Below are positions 25,860 through 34,377 of a DNA stretch of 64,000 nt, piece by piece (position 1 is the stretch's first letter; every line of letters starts with the position of its first letter). The notes under the pieces are model-generated. The model searched no databases, was not told where the DNA came from, and saw only the letters and a list, made by a program, of their open reading frames with translations. Source of the stretch: Sulfitobacter sp. S190 (GTDB lineage: Bacteria; Pseudomonadota; Alphaproteobacteria; Rhodobacterales; Rhodobacteraceae); contig NZ_CP081120.1 of the NCBI RefSeq assembly GCF_025141935.1, forward strand, positions 124,001 through 188,000, in the 5' to 3' direction. A program made the position numbers and the translations under genes.

Positions 25860-27329
25860 CTAGAGGAAGGCCGTTTCGTCGAAAGAGCGCAATTTCCGGC
25901 TGTGAATCCGCTCCAACGGCATATCGCGCAGCTGTTCCATGGCGCGAATTCCGATCATCAAATGCCGCGAAACCTGCGTTTTATAGAAGTCCGAGGCCAT
26001 GCCCGGCAGCTTGAGTTCACCGTGCAGGGGTTTGTCGGACACGCACAGGAGCGTCCCGTAGGGCACGCGGAAGCGGTAGCCGTTGGCCGCGATTGTCGCG
26101 CTTTCCATGTCCAGCGCGATGGCGCGGCTTTGGCTCAGGCGCTGCACGGGGCCGGATTGGTCGCGCAGTTCCCAGTTGCGGTTGTCGATGGTGGCGACCG
26201 TGCCGGTGCGCATCAGGCGCTTGAGTTCGAAGCCTTCAAGTTGCGTCACCTGTTCCACCGCGCTTTCCAGTGCGATCTGTATTTCGGCGAGTGCCGGGAT
26301 CGGCACCCAGACGGGCAGATCGTCGTCCAGCACGTGATCTTCGCGCAGATAGGCGTGGGCCAGCACGAAATCGCCCAGCGCCTGCGTGTTGCGAAGCCCC
26401 GCGCAGTGACCGACCATCAGCCATGCGTGCGGGCGCAGCACGGCGATGTGATCGGTCGCGGTTTTCGCGTTCGAAGGCCCGACGCCGATGTTGACCAGCG
26501 TGATGCCGGACCCGTCGGCGCGTTTGAGATGATAGGTCGGCATCTGCGGTGTTTTCGGCGAGTCCGGCAGTGGCGCATCGCCATCCGTAATCTCGACATC
26601 GCCGGTCGACACGAAAGAGGTATAGCCGCTGTCGGGATCGCGCAGCATCGTGCGGGCGTATTCCTCGAACTCGGTGACGTAGAACTGGTAGTTCGTGAAC
26701 AGCACGTGGCACTGGAAATGGTCGGGGTCTGTCGCGGTGTAATGCGACAGGCGGGCCAGTGAATAGTCCACCCGCTGTGCGGTGAAGGGCGCGAGGGGGC
26801 GGACATCATCGACCGGCTGGTAGGTGCCGTTGACGATATCGTCGTTGGTGGTGCTGAGATCGGGCACGTCGAACACGTCCCGCAGGGTGAAGTCGGCGGC
26901 GCCTTCCTGTGGCACGGTGATCGTGGCGTCGGATGTCATCGCGAAATGGACCGGAATGGGGGTGTCGGATGCCCCGACGACCACCGGCTGGCCGTGGTTT
27001 TCGATCAGCAGGCCGATTTGCTGGATAAGGTAGTGCCGGAACAGATCGGGCCGCGTTATCGTGGCGGCAAAGGTGCCGGGCGAGGACACGTGCCCGAAGC
27101 TGAGCCGCGAATCCACCCGCGCATAGGACGAGGTGGTAAAGCGCACTTCGGGATAAAAGGCGCGGATGCGGGTCTGGTCGGGGGTTGTTTCCATCGCGTC
27201 GTTGAAGTGGCTGCGCAGGAATTCGGTGGCCTGGGTATAAAGCTCGGTCAGCCGGTCGACCGCCAGTGTCGCGTCATGGAAGGCCTGCGGCTTGGGGGTG
27301 TCGGGGATGAGGATCTTGAACTGTTTCAT
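25860..27329 (-). CDS. amn: AMP nucleosidase
   Basis: Hydrolyses AMP to adenine and ribose-5-phosphate. The 489 residues match E. coli Amn (about 484). An N-terminal AMN-specific domain is followed by a nucleoside-phosphorylase-like domain with VNIGVGPSNAKTATDHIAVL, MVGHCAGLRN, WVPIPALAEIQIALE and LDMESATIAANGYRF, the last holding the ribose-binding Met-Glu. ATG 27329 with AAGAAG upstream is preferred to the ORF extension to 27536. It lies 77 bases after the adenine deaminase gene on the same strand, and the two enzymes act in sequence. Confidence 0.95.
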   Translation of the reverse strand: MKQFKILIPDTPKPQAFHDATLAVDRLTELYTQATEFLRSHFNDAMETTPDQTRIRAFYPEVRFTTSSYARVDSRLSFGHVSSPGTFAATITRPDLFRHYLIQQIGLLIENHGQPVVVGASDTPIPVHFAMTSDATITVPQEGAADFTLRDVFDVPDLSTTNDDIVNGTYQPVDDVRPLAPFTAQRVDYSLARLSHYTATDPDHFQCHVLFTNYQFYVTEFEEYARTMLRDPDSGYTSFVSTGDVEITDGDAPLPDSPKTPQMPTYHLKRADGSGITLVNIGVGPSNAKTATDHIAVLRPHAWLMVGHCAGLRNTQALGDFVLAHAYLREDHVLDDDLPVWVPIPALAEIQIALESAVEQVTQLEGFELKRLMRTGTVATIDNRNWELRDQSGPVQRLSQSRAIALDMESATIAANGYRFRVPYGTLLCVSDKPLHGELKLPGMASDFYKTQVSRHLMIGIRAMEQLRDMPLERIHSRKLRSFDETAFL

Positions 27330-27406
27330 GTCATTTCTTCTTTGCGTCGGACCGGGGGCCGCCCGTATGGCGGGGCCGGAGAGGTTTTTCGGGAGCGGAG
27401 GTGGTG

Positions 27407-29215
27407 TCAGGAGACGATCACATCCACGAATTCGAAGCTGCGCACATCCACCAGCCCCAGATCGGAAATCCGCAGTTCGGGGATCACCACCAGCGCCAGC
27501 AGGGAGTGTTGCATGTAGGCGTTGTTGAGCGTGCATCCGCAGTCGCGCATGGCCTGCATCATCGCGTCGGTTTTGGCGGCCAAATCGGCGGCCGGGCTAT
27601 CGGACATCAGCCCCGCAATGGGCAGATCCACGGTGGCCAGCTCTGCCCCGTCGCGGAACAGGGTTATCCCGCCGCCCAGATTGCGCAGGTGGTTCGCGGC
27701 CAGCGCCATCTGGTCGGCGTCGGTGCCCACCACGATCATGTGGTGGCTGTCGTGCGCCACGGTCGAGGCCATTGCCATGCGCCCCGTGTACCCGAACCCC
27801 GACACCAGCGCGTTTGTCACGCCGCCCGTGGCCCGGTGCCGTTCCACCAGCGCGATCTGGCAGACGTCGCCGTGCGATTGCACGCGGCCATCGGTGACCG
27901 GCAGTTCGAATTGCAGCGCGCGGGTGGGCGCCTGATTTTCCACCACGCCGATCACGTTGGCGGTGACCGCGTTGGCCCCGGCGGGGGCCGGGATGTCAAA
28001 GTCGGACGCGCCCAGATCGCGCGCCATGTTCACCGTTTGCCGCGCGCGTTGCGGCCAGTCGTAATGCGGGCAGTCGGCAAGGCAGATGCCATCGCGTGCC
28101 ACGATCCGTCCGCGGGCGATGACGGTCTCGATGGGCAAGGTGCGCAAATCCGACGTCAGGATAATGTCGGCGCGGCGCCCCGGGGTGACCGACCCGATGT
28201 CACGCTCCAGCCCGAAGTGGGTGGCGGTGTTGATCGTGGCCATTTGCAGCGCCACGAGCGGACCACACCCGCAGTCGATCGCGTGACGCACCACGCGGTT
28301 CATGTGCCCGTCGTTGACCAGCGTGCCGGAATGGCAGTCGTCGGTGCACAGGATCATGTTGCGGCTGTCGAGCCCCTTTTCCGTGATCGCGGTGATCTGT
28401 GTTTCCACGTCGTACCACGCCGAGCCGAGCCGGATCATCGACCGCATCCCCTGCCGCATGCGGGTGATGGCGTCCGCCTCGCAGGTGCCTTCGTGATCGT
28501 CGGCGGGGCCGCCCGCGACATAGGCGGCGAAGGCAGGCCCCAGATCGGGCGAGGCGTAGTGCCCGCCGACGGTTTTACCCGCCCTTTGCGTCGCGGCGAT
28601 TTCCGCCAGCATTTGCGGGTCGGCATTGCTCACCCCGGGGAAATTCATCATCTCGCCCAGACCGATGATGCCCGGCCAGCCCATCGCCTGCGCCACGTCA
28701 TCGGCCGAAATCTCGAAACCGGTGGTTTCCATACCGGGGGCCGAGGGCGCACAGGAGGGCATCTGGGTGAAGATGTTGACCGGCTGCATCAGCGCCTCGT
28801 CGTGCATCATGCGTACCCCGTCGAGGCCCAGCACATTGGCGATCTCGTGCGGATCGGTGAACATCGACGTGGTGCCGTGGGGGATGACCGCGCGGGCAAA
28901 TTCGGCAGGGGTCAGCATGCCGCTTTCGATGTGCATATGCCCGTCGCACAGGCCCGGGATCATGTAGCGACCGGCGGCCTCGATGATTTCGGTGTCGGGG
29001 CCGGTGCAGTGATCGGCGTTCTGCCCCACGAAGGCGATCCGCCCTTTTACGATCGCCACGCTGTGATCGGGCAGCGTTTCGCGGGTGTGGACATTGACCC
29101 AGATACCGCCACGGATCACTGTATCTGCGGGGCTGCGCCCGGCGGCGACATTGACCAGATCGGCGGCCACATCGGGCCATGCGGGAAAGGATGTGGGGGA
29201 AGTTTCTTGCGTCAT
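27407..29215 (-). CDS. ade: adenine deaminase
   Basis: Converts adenine to hypoxanthine and ammonia. A 602-residue metal-dependent amidohydrolase of the Ade type with GLCDGHMHIESGML, GTTSMFTDPHEIANVLG, CTDDCHSGTL and a C-terminal SHHMIVVGTD segment. The order ade-amn makes a two-step route from AMP to hypoxanthine. ATG 29215 is preferred over a GTG 15 bases upstream, but neither has a strong ribosome-binding site. The sequence is intact through the C-terminal domain. Confidence 0.94.
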   Translation of the reverse strand: MTQETSPTSFPAWPDVAADLVNVAAGRSPADTVIRGGIWVNVHTRETLPDHSVAIVKGRIAFVGQNADHCTGPDTEIIEAAGRYMIPGLCDGHMHIESGMLTPAEFARAVIPHGTTSMFTDPHEIANVLGLDGVRMMHDEALMQPVNIFTQMPSCAPSAPGMETTGFEISADDVAQAMGWPGIIGLGEMMNFPGVSNADPQMLAEIAATQRAGKTVGGHYASPDLGPAFAAYVAGGPADDHEGTCEADAITRMRQGMRSMIRLGSAWYDVETQITAITEKGLDSRNMILCTDDCHSGTLVNDGHMNRVVRHAIDCGCGPLVALQMATINTATHFGLERDIGSVTPGRRADIILTSDLRTLPIETVIARGRIVARDGICLADCPHYDWPQRARQTVNMARDLGASDFDIPAPAGANAVTANVIGVVENQAPTRALQFELPVTDGRVQSHGDVCQIALVERHRATGGVTNALVSGFGYTGRMAMASTVAHDSHHMIVVGTDADQMALAANHLRNLGGGITLFRDGAELATVDLPIAGLMSDSPAADLAAKTDAMMQAMRDCGCTLNNAYMQHSLLALVVIPELRISDLGLVDVRSFEFVDVIVS

Positions 29216-29265
29216 GGCGTAAGGTGACACAGGGTTTTGGAAGGTTCAAGCGCGGGGAGAGTGGA

Positions 29266-29688
29266 ATGGACTATGAAACCGTATCGGCCGAAGATTTCGG
29301 CGCAAACCTGCGGGGTCTGGGCATCAACATACTGGTCCGCGATGTGGTGTGGCACACGCAATTCCTGCGCGATGTGTTCGGCATGACGGCCCACCGCGTC
29401 AGTGCCGATTTCGCCATCGTCACCTACGGGCGCGAGGTGTTCCAGCTGCACAGTGACGGGACATATCATTCGAACCCCCTGCTGGGCCTGCTGCCGGAAC
29501 TGCCGCCGCGCGGTGCGGGTCTCGAGATCAGGCTCTATGACACGGACCCGCAAGCGGCCTGCGACAGGGCAGAGGCGGCGGGCGGCAGCGTGCTGCAGGC
29601 CCCGACCGACAAGCCGCATGGCCTGCGCGAGGCGTATATCCTGTGCCGCGACGGGTATGCATGGGTGCCGAGCCAGCCCATACAGTAA
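29266..29688 (+). CDS. VOC/glyoxalase-like protein
   Basis: A 140-residue single-domain protein. The beta-alpha-beta units with GINILVRDVVWHTQFLRDVFGM and a later GLREAYILCRDGYAWVP stretch fit the vicinal-oxygen-chelate fold. Few metal ligands are clear: a His appears in HTQF and a possible Glu in LEIRLYD. The role is unknown. ATG 29266 follows GGGGAGAG; the ORF extension to 29179 overlaps the divergent ade start and is rejected. It may be co-transcribed with the small membrane gene after it. Confidence 0.75.
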   Translation: MDYETVSAEDFGANLRGLGINILVRDVVWHTQFLRDVFGMTAHRVSADFAIVTYGREVFQLHSDGTYHSNPLLGLLPELPPRGAGLEIRLYDTDPQAACDRAEAAGGSVLQAPTDKPHGLREAYILCRDGYAWVPSQPIQ

Positions 29689-29712
29689 GGCGCGGCTGGC
29701 GAGGAGGGCAGT

Positions 29713-30098
29713 TTGGATTTTACCTATCTGTGGGCCGAGGCCGTTCCGATCCCCGCCCATGCGCTCGCCGCGCTGGGGGCGTTGGTGCTGGGGGCGGTGC
29801 AGCTTGCGATGCCGAAAGGGGGCCGGGCCCACCGCTGGATGGGCAGGCTCTGGGTTGCGATGCTGGGCTTTGTCGCCGCGAGCAGTTTTTCATTCACGAG
29901 CTGCGGCTGGTCGGCCCGTGGAGCCCCATCCACCTGCTGTCGGTGCTGACGCTTGTGTCGCTGGTGCAGGCGGTCAGGGCCGCGCGGCGCGGCGATATCG
30001 TGCAGCATCGCGCGATTTATCTTTACGCGCTGGTCATCACGGGCGCGTTCACCCTGCTGCCCGGCCGGACCATGCATGCGGTGTTTTTCGGCGGCTGA
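29713..30098 (+). pseudogene. DUF2306-like small membrane protein, interrupted by a one-base frameshift
   Basis: Two overlapping frames together encode one roughly 128-residue protein with about four membrane helices. The first frame starts at TTG 29713 after GAGGAGGG and reads MDFTYLWAEAVPIPAHALAA, then LGRLWVAML-like sequence to AASSF. The second frame continues FIHELRLVGPWSPIHLLS to TLLPGRTMHAVFF and the stop at 30098. The break is at the five-T run near 29886-29890; one extra T would restore the frame. The joined protein resembles, from memory, DUF2306 membrane proteins. It could be a true mutation, a sequencing error in a homopolymer or slippage. Confidence 0.75.
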
Positions 30099-30178
30099 CA
30101 CGGCACGCTGTCGCAGATGGGCTGGACGGTCGGTTTCAGACGTGGTTGCGTGACCCAAAAGGGTAGGAGAATTCACGC

Positions 30179-30919
30179 ATGACGGCGAATATGGCGCATT
30201 GGGAGGCGCGAGTGGACATGGCGGCGGCGTTCCGCTGGACGGCCCGTTTGAACATGCACGAAGGGGTCGCGAACCACTTTTCCGTCGCGGTGAACGCGTC
30301 GGGGACCGAATTCCTGATGAACCCCAACCAGGTGCATTTCAGCAGGATCAAGGCGAGCGACCTGTTGTTGATCGACGCCAATGATCCCGCGACACTCGAC
30401 CGGCCCGATGCCCCCGATCCGACGGCCTGGGGCCTGCACGGCGGAGTGCACCGGGCCTGCCCCCATGCGCGGTGCGTCATGCATGTGCATTCGATTTTCG
30501 CCACGGTACTGGCCTGTCTGGAGGACAGCCGGTTGCCGCCCATCGACCAGAACTGCTGTACGTTTTTCAACCGGGTGGTGATCGACGAGGATTATGGCGG
30601 GCTGGCCTTCGAGGATGAGGGCGACCGATGTGCCCGGTTGCTGCATGATCCGCGCCACAAGGTCATGGTGATGGGCAGCCACGGGGTGATGGTGATCGGG
30701 GATACGGTCGCGGAGACGTTCAACCGGCTCTATTACTTCGAGCGGGCGGCAGAGACCTACATCCGCGCCCTGCAAACCGGCATGCCGTTGCGCCGTATCT
30801 CGGACGAGGTGGCCGAAAAAACGGCCAGTGCGCTCGAACAATACCCCGATCAGGACGCCCGGCATCTGGCGGAACTGAAGGCGATTTTGAACAATGAAGG
30901 AAGTGATTATGACCAGTAG
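30179..30919 (+). CDS. class II aldolase/adducin-family protein
   Basis: A 246-residue zinc-dependent aldolase-fold protein. The ANHFSVAVN segment (31-39), FLMNPNQVHFSRI (45-57) and the metal motif MHVHS (101-105; His102 and His104) are clear, and the third His may be in GSHGVMV. Family members cleave sugar phosphates or act on small hydroxy acids; no substrate can be assigned. AGGAG precedes ATG 30179. It begins a same-strand run with an acyl-CoA dehydrogenase 24 bases downstream, so co-transcription is likely. Confidence 0.88.
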   Translation: MTANMAHWEARVDMAAAFRWTARLNMHEGVANHFSVAVNASGTEFLMNPNQVHFSRIKASDLLLIDANDPATLDRPDAPDPTAWGLHGGVHRACPHARCVMHVHSIFATVLACLEDSRLPPIDQNCCTFFNRVVIDEDYGGLAFEDEGDRCARLLHDPRHKVMVMGSHGVMVIGDTVAETFNRLYYFERAAETYIRALQTGMPLRRISDEVAEKTASALEQYPDQDARHLAELKAILNNEGSDYDQ

Positions 30920-30943
30920 CCCGCGTGCGGAAGGCCGCACCGC

Positions 30944-32104
30944 ATGATCTATGGCCTGAGCGAAGAGCAGTTGATGATCGCCGACACGGTGCGCACTTTC
31001 GTGGAAAAGGAGATCTATCCCCACGAGGCGTTGGTCGAACGCACGGGCGAAGTGCCACGGGAGATTGCGGAGGAGATCAAGCGCAAGACCATCGATCTGG
31101 GCTTTTATGCGTGCAATTTTCCCCAAAGCGTGGGCTGCGCGGGATTGAACCACGTGGAATTCGCGTTGGTCGAGCGCGAGCTTGGGCGGGGGTCCATGGC
31201 GCTCAACCATTTCTTCGGGCGGCCGCAGAATATCCTGATGGCCTGTGAGGGCGACCAGATCGAGCGTTACCTGATGCCGGCGGTGCGGGGGGAGCGGATG
31301 GATGCGCTGGCCATGACGGAACCGGGAGCCGGATCGGACGTGCGCGGCATGAAATGTGCGGCGGTGCGCGCGGGCGGTGATTGGGTGGTGAACGGAACCA
31401 AGCACTTCATCTCGGGCGCAGACCATGCGGATTTCCTGATTGTCTTTATCGCAACGGGGGAAGACGCCACGCCCAAAGGACCCAAGAAGCGCATCACGGC
31501 CTTTCTCGTGGACCGCGGAACGCCGGGCTTCACGATCCGGGACGGGTATAAATCGGTCAGCCACCGTGGCTACAAGAACATGATCCTCGACTTTGACGAC
31601 TGCCGCCTGTCGGATGCGCAGGTCCTGGGCGAGGTCGATGGCGGTTTCGAGGTCATGAACACGTGGCTTTATGCAACGCGGATCACGGTCGCAACCATGA
31701 GCGTCGGCCGCGCCCGCAGGGTGTTCGACTATGCGCTGGACTATGCGGCCGAGCGCGAACAGTTCGGACAGAAGATCGGAAAGTTTCAGGGGGTGTCGTT
31801 CCAGCTTGCGGATATGATCACCGAAATTGACGCGGCGGACCTTCTGACCCTTGCCGCCGCGGATCGTTTGGACCGGGCGCTGCCCGCCAACCGCGAGATC
31901 GCGAGCGCAAAGCTCTACGCGTCGGAGATGCTGGCCCGCGTCACGGATGCGGCGATCCAGATCCACGGTGGCATGGGGCTGATGGATGACTATCCGCTGG
32001 AAAGGTTCTGGAGGGATGCGCGGGTCGAACGGATCTGGGACGGGACGTCGGAGATACAGAGACATATCATCAGCCGCGACCTGCTACGGGCACTGGGCGC
32101 ATGA
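30944..32104 (+). CDS. acyl-CoA dehydrogenase family protein
   Basis: A 386-residue FAD enzyme with the normal three-part fold. FAD/substrate motifs are TEPGAGSDVRG, NGTKHFISGA, REQFGQKIGKFQ and IQIHGGMGLMDDYPLERFWRDARV. The usual catalytic Glu of short/medium-chain enzymes, in a W/YEGT block before SEIQR, is replaced by Asp366 (IWDGTSEIQR). It may still be a dehydrogenase, use a Glu elsewhere, or act as a reductase like CaiA. GGAAGG precedes the ATG. Its neighbours (aldolase, CoA ligase, CaiD-like crotonase) suggest a CoA-based catabolic route for a small acid. Confidence 0.9.
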   Translation: MIYGLSEEQLMIADTVRTFVEKEIYPHEALVERTGEVPREIAEEIKRKTIDLGFYACNFPQSVGCAGLNHVEFALVERELGRGSMALNHFFGRPQNILMACEGDQIERYLMPAVRGERMDALAMTEPGAGSDVRGMKCAAVRAGGDWVVNGTKHFISGADHADFLIVFIATGEDATPKGPKKRITAFLVDRGTPGFTIRDGYKSVSHRGYKNMILDFDDCRLSDAQVLGEVDGGFEVMNTWLYATRITVATMSVGRARRVFDYALDYAAEREQFGQKIGKFQGVSFQLADMITEIDAADLLTLAAADRLDRALPANREIASAKLYASEMLARVTDAAIQIHGGMGLMDDYPLERFWRDARVERIWDGTSEIQRHIISRDLLRALGA

Positions 32105-32115
32105 CCGAGGTGTAT

Positions 32116-32183
32116 CCGGGGGACCAGTCCCCCATCGGCCGATGGCCGATCCCCCCAGGAGTATATTTGGCCAAGAAAGATAG
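32116..32183 (+). repeat. bipartite hairpin repeat, copy 1
   Basis: A 68-bp element: CCGGGGG start, a hairpin GGGGGACCAGTCCCCC, a second hairpin ATCGGCC-GAT-GGCCGAT, then CCCCCC and the core GGAGTATATTTGGCCAAG ending in AAAGATAG. The same plan recurs at 50108-50176 on the other strand. It lies between the acyl-CoA dehydrogenase and the CoA ligase genes; the 261-base gap holds no convincing gene. Confidence 0.75.
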
Positions 32184-32300
32184 GGGGACCCGTCGCCGGA
32201 CCCCCCTGATGAAAATAGCAGCGCTATCTCACTTGGCGCGGCCATCGGCCCTCCGGCCTGTTCCGCGCTATCGATATCGGGCGATTCCAGTTAATAAATG

Positions 32301-32326
32301 GTTATCTTATTTGGCCAAAAATACTC
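32301..32326 (-). repeat. repeat core, diverged copy 2 (inverted to copy 1)
   Basis: On the minus strand GAGTATTTTTGGCCAAAT continues to AAGATAAC, matching the core of copies 1 and 3 with a few changes. The G-rich hairpin part is missing. It faces copy 1 across about 117 bases, just before the CoA ligase gene. Confidence 0.55.
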
Positions 32327-32365
32327 TCGCCGAAGGCATAAACCTCTTGGGAGCCTCGGGTCGCT

Positions 32366-34366
32366 ATGCCCGGTAGGCTCTCGCGAATGCTCCAACCCCG
32401 GACCATTGCGGTGGTCGGGGGTGGTGCCTGGTGTTCGGACATTATTGAACAGTGCAGGGCGTTTGGATTTACCGGGCGGATAGATGTCGTTCATCCGAAA
32501 TGCCACGTGGTGCAGGGCATACGGGCCGTGAGATGTATTGCGGATCTGCCCGGTCCACCGGATGCAGCGTTTGTCGGGATCAACCGGAATGCCAGCATTG
32601 ATGCGGTGGCTGAATTGGCCAGCGCCGGATGTGGCGGTGCGGTCTGTTTTGCGTCGGGGTTTTCGGAGGCGTCGGGTGAGGACGCAGGCGGCGACGATCT
32701 GCAGGCGAAGCTTGTCGACGCGGCAGGTGAGATGCCAATTCTCGGGCCGAATTGCTACGGCTTTGTCAACGCGCTCGACGGGGCGTTGTTGTGGCCCGAC
32801 CAACACGGGTGCCGCCGTGTCAAAACGGGTGTCGCGATTTTGACCCAGTCTTCGAACATCGCGATCAATCTGTCGATGCAGCAGCGCGGATTGCCGATCA
32901 GTTACGTGGTGACCTGCGGGAATATGGCCCAGACATCGCAGGCTGCGATCGCGTTGGATTTGCTCGACGATCCGCGTGTGACCGCGATTGGTCTGCACGT
33001 CGAGGGGTTCACGGATCTGGAGGCGTGGTACGCGCTGGCGCAGCGCGCGGCGGCGCGGGATGTGCCGTTGGTCGCGATCAAGGTAGGCAAATCGGATCAG
33101 GCCGTTGCCGCGGCGGTGTCCCATACGGCGTCTTTGGCGGGATCGGATGTCGGGGCCGATGCGCTGTTGTGCAGATTGGGGATCGCCCGTGTGGATGATT
33201 TGCCGACTTTTGTCGAAGCGCTCAAGCTGTTGCATTTTTCGGGACGGTTGTCGTCGAGCGCGCTATCCTCGATCAGCTGTTCCGGCGGGGAGGCCAGCCT
33301 GATTGCGGACACGGCTGTGGGTCACGCTGTCAGTTTTCCTGCGCTGACGGAGCTGCAGCGGACAGCACTGGCGCAGGCTTTGGGGCCGATGGTCGCGCTG
33401 GGTAATCCGCTGGATTATCACACCTATATCTGGCGGGATGTTGACCGGATGACGGCGGCCTGGCTGCCGATGGCGGCAGAGCATATCGGTCTGATGCTGA
33501 TTATCGTCGACTATCCGGTGACAGACGCTGCCGATTGGGATTGCGCCACGCAGGCGGCGCTGAACGTGCGCGCGCGGTCGGGGCGTCCCGTGACCGTTGT
33601 GGCCACATTGCCAGAACTGATGCCGGCGGATGTGCGCGACCGATTGCTTGCCGGGGGGGTGGTGGCGATGGGTGGATTGCGCGAAGCGGTGGCCGCGGCG
33701 GAGGCAGCGGCGCTGCCGCCCGTCGCGTCGTCCTTGCCGCAGCCCTTGTTGCCGGGGGCGCCGCGGGATGCCGCGTTGGTCGGCGAGGCCGATGCAAAAG
33801 CGGCGTTGGCGGCATCCGGTGTGTGCGTGCCTGCGTCGGTCAGCGATCCGGCGCGCGCCAATACGCTGTCGCTGCCTTTGGTCGTCAAGGCCACGGGAGT
33901 GGCGCACAAGTCCGAGGTGGGCGGTGTCAGGCTGAACGTGGCATTGCAGGATGTGGCAAGCGTTTGCGCGCAGATGCCCGATGGTCCGCTCCTGATCGAG
34001 GAGATGATCGGCGGGAGTGTGTGCGAGCTTTTGGTGGCTGTGCTGCGCGATCCGGCACACGGGTTTGTGTTGACCGTGGGCGCGGGCGGTGTGTTGGCCG
34101 AATTGTGGGCGGATACCCGATCGGCGCTTGTGCCCGCGCCCCGAATGCAGGTTGCAACCATGCTGCGGGCGTTACGGGTGGCGCCGCTGCTGGACGGGTA
34201 TCGCGGCCGCCCTGCCGCGCGTTTTGATGCGGTTGTCGACGCGATCATGGCGGTCCAGTCCTATGTCATTGCCAATGCCGCGCGGGTCGAGGAAATTGAA
34301 ATCAATCCGCTGGTGTGCACGCCCGATCGTGCCGTCGCGGTGGACGCGCTGTTGCGTCGCAGTTGA
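32366..34366 (+). CDS. acetate--CoA ligase family protein (NDP-forming acyl-CoA synthetase)
   Basis: A 666-residue fused synthetase that makes an acyl-CoA with nucleoside triphosphate hydrolysis to NDP and phosphate. The domains in order are a CoA-binding Rossmann part (TIAVVGGGAWCSD, 13-25), a succinyl-CoA-ligase-like part with GPNCYGFVN, the phospho-His loop VSHTASLAGSD (251-261, His253), and a C-terminal ATP-grasp half with VVKATGVAHKSEVGGVRL. The start is uncertain: ATG 32366 and ATG 32387 are both possible and neither has a strong ribosome-binding site. It lies upstream of a CaiD-like gene with an 11-base gap. The acid activated is unknown. Confidence 0.87.
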   Translation: MPGRLSRMLQPRTIAVVGGGAWCSDIIEQCRAFGFTGRIDVVHPKCHVVQGIRAVRCIADLPGPPDAAFVGINRNASIDAVAELASAGCGGAVCFASGFSEASGEDAGGDDLQAKLVDAAGEMPILGPNCYGFVNALDGALLWPDQHGCRRVKTGVAILTQSSNIAINLSMQQRGLPISYVVTCGNMAQTSQAAIALDLLDDPRVTAIGLHVEGFTDLEAWYALAQRAAARDVPLVAIKVGKSDQAVAAAVSHTASLAGSDVGADALLCRLGIARVDDLPTFVEALKLLHFSGRLSSSALSSISCSGGEASLIADTAVGHAVSFPALTELQRTALAQALGPMVALGNPLDYHTYIWRDVDRMTAAWLPMAAEHIGLMLIIVDYPVTDAADWDCATQAALNVRARSGRPVTVVATLPELMPADVRDRLLAGGVVAMGGLREAVAAAEAAALPPVASSLPQPLLPGAPRDAALVGEADAKAALAASGVCVPASVSDPARANTLSLPLVVKATGVAHKSEVGGVRLNVALQDVASVCAQMPDGPLLIEEMIGGSVCELLVAVLRDPAHGFVLTVGAGGVLAELWADTRSALVPAPRMQVATMLRALRVAPLLDGYRGRPAARFDAVVDAIMAVQSYVIANAARVEEIEINPLVCTPDRAVAVDALLRRS

Positions 34367-34377
34367 GAGGTAGCACC

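Noticed and set aside
27401..29227. 608-codon plus-strand frame across ade
   Set aside because: Same reason: His/Arg/Gly-rich product without motifs, opposite a clear adenine deaminase.
30173..32065. 630-codon minus-strand frame across the aldolase and dehydrogenase genes
   Set aside because: It is antisense to two well-supported genes, has a composition typical of a shadow frame, and shows no recognisable domain.
32101..32376. 91-codon frame starting at the end of the acyl-CoA dehydrogenase
   Set aside because: It runs through both copies of the intergenic repeat and a hairpin-rich stretch, and the product is Arg/Pro-rich with no motif.
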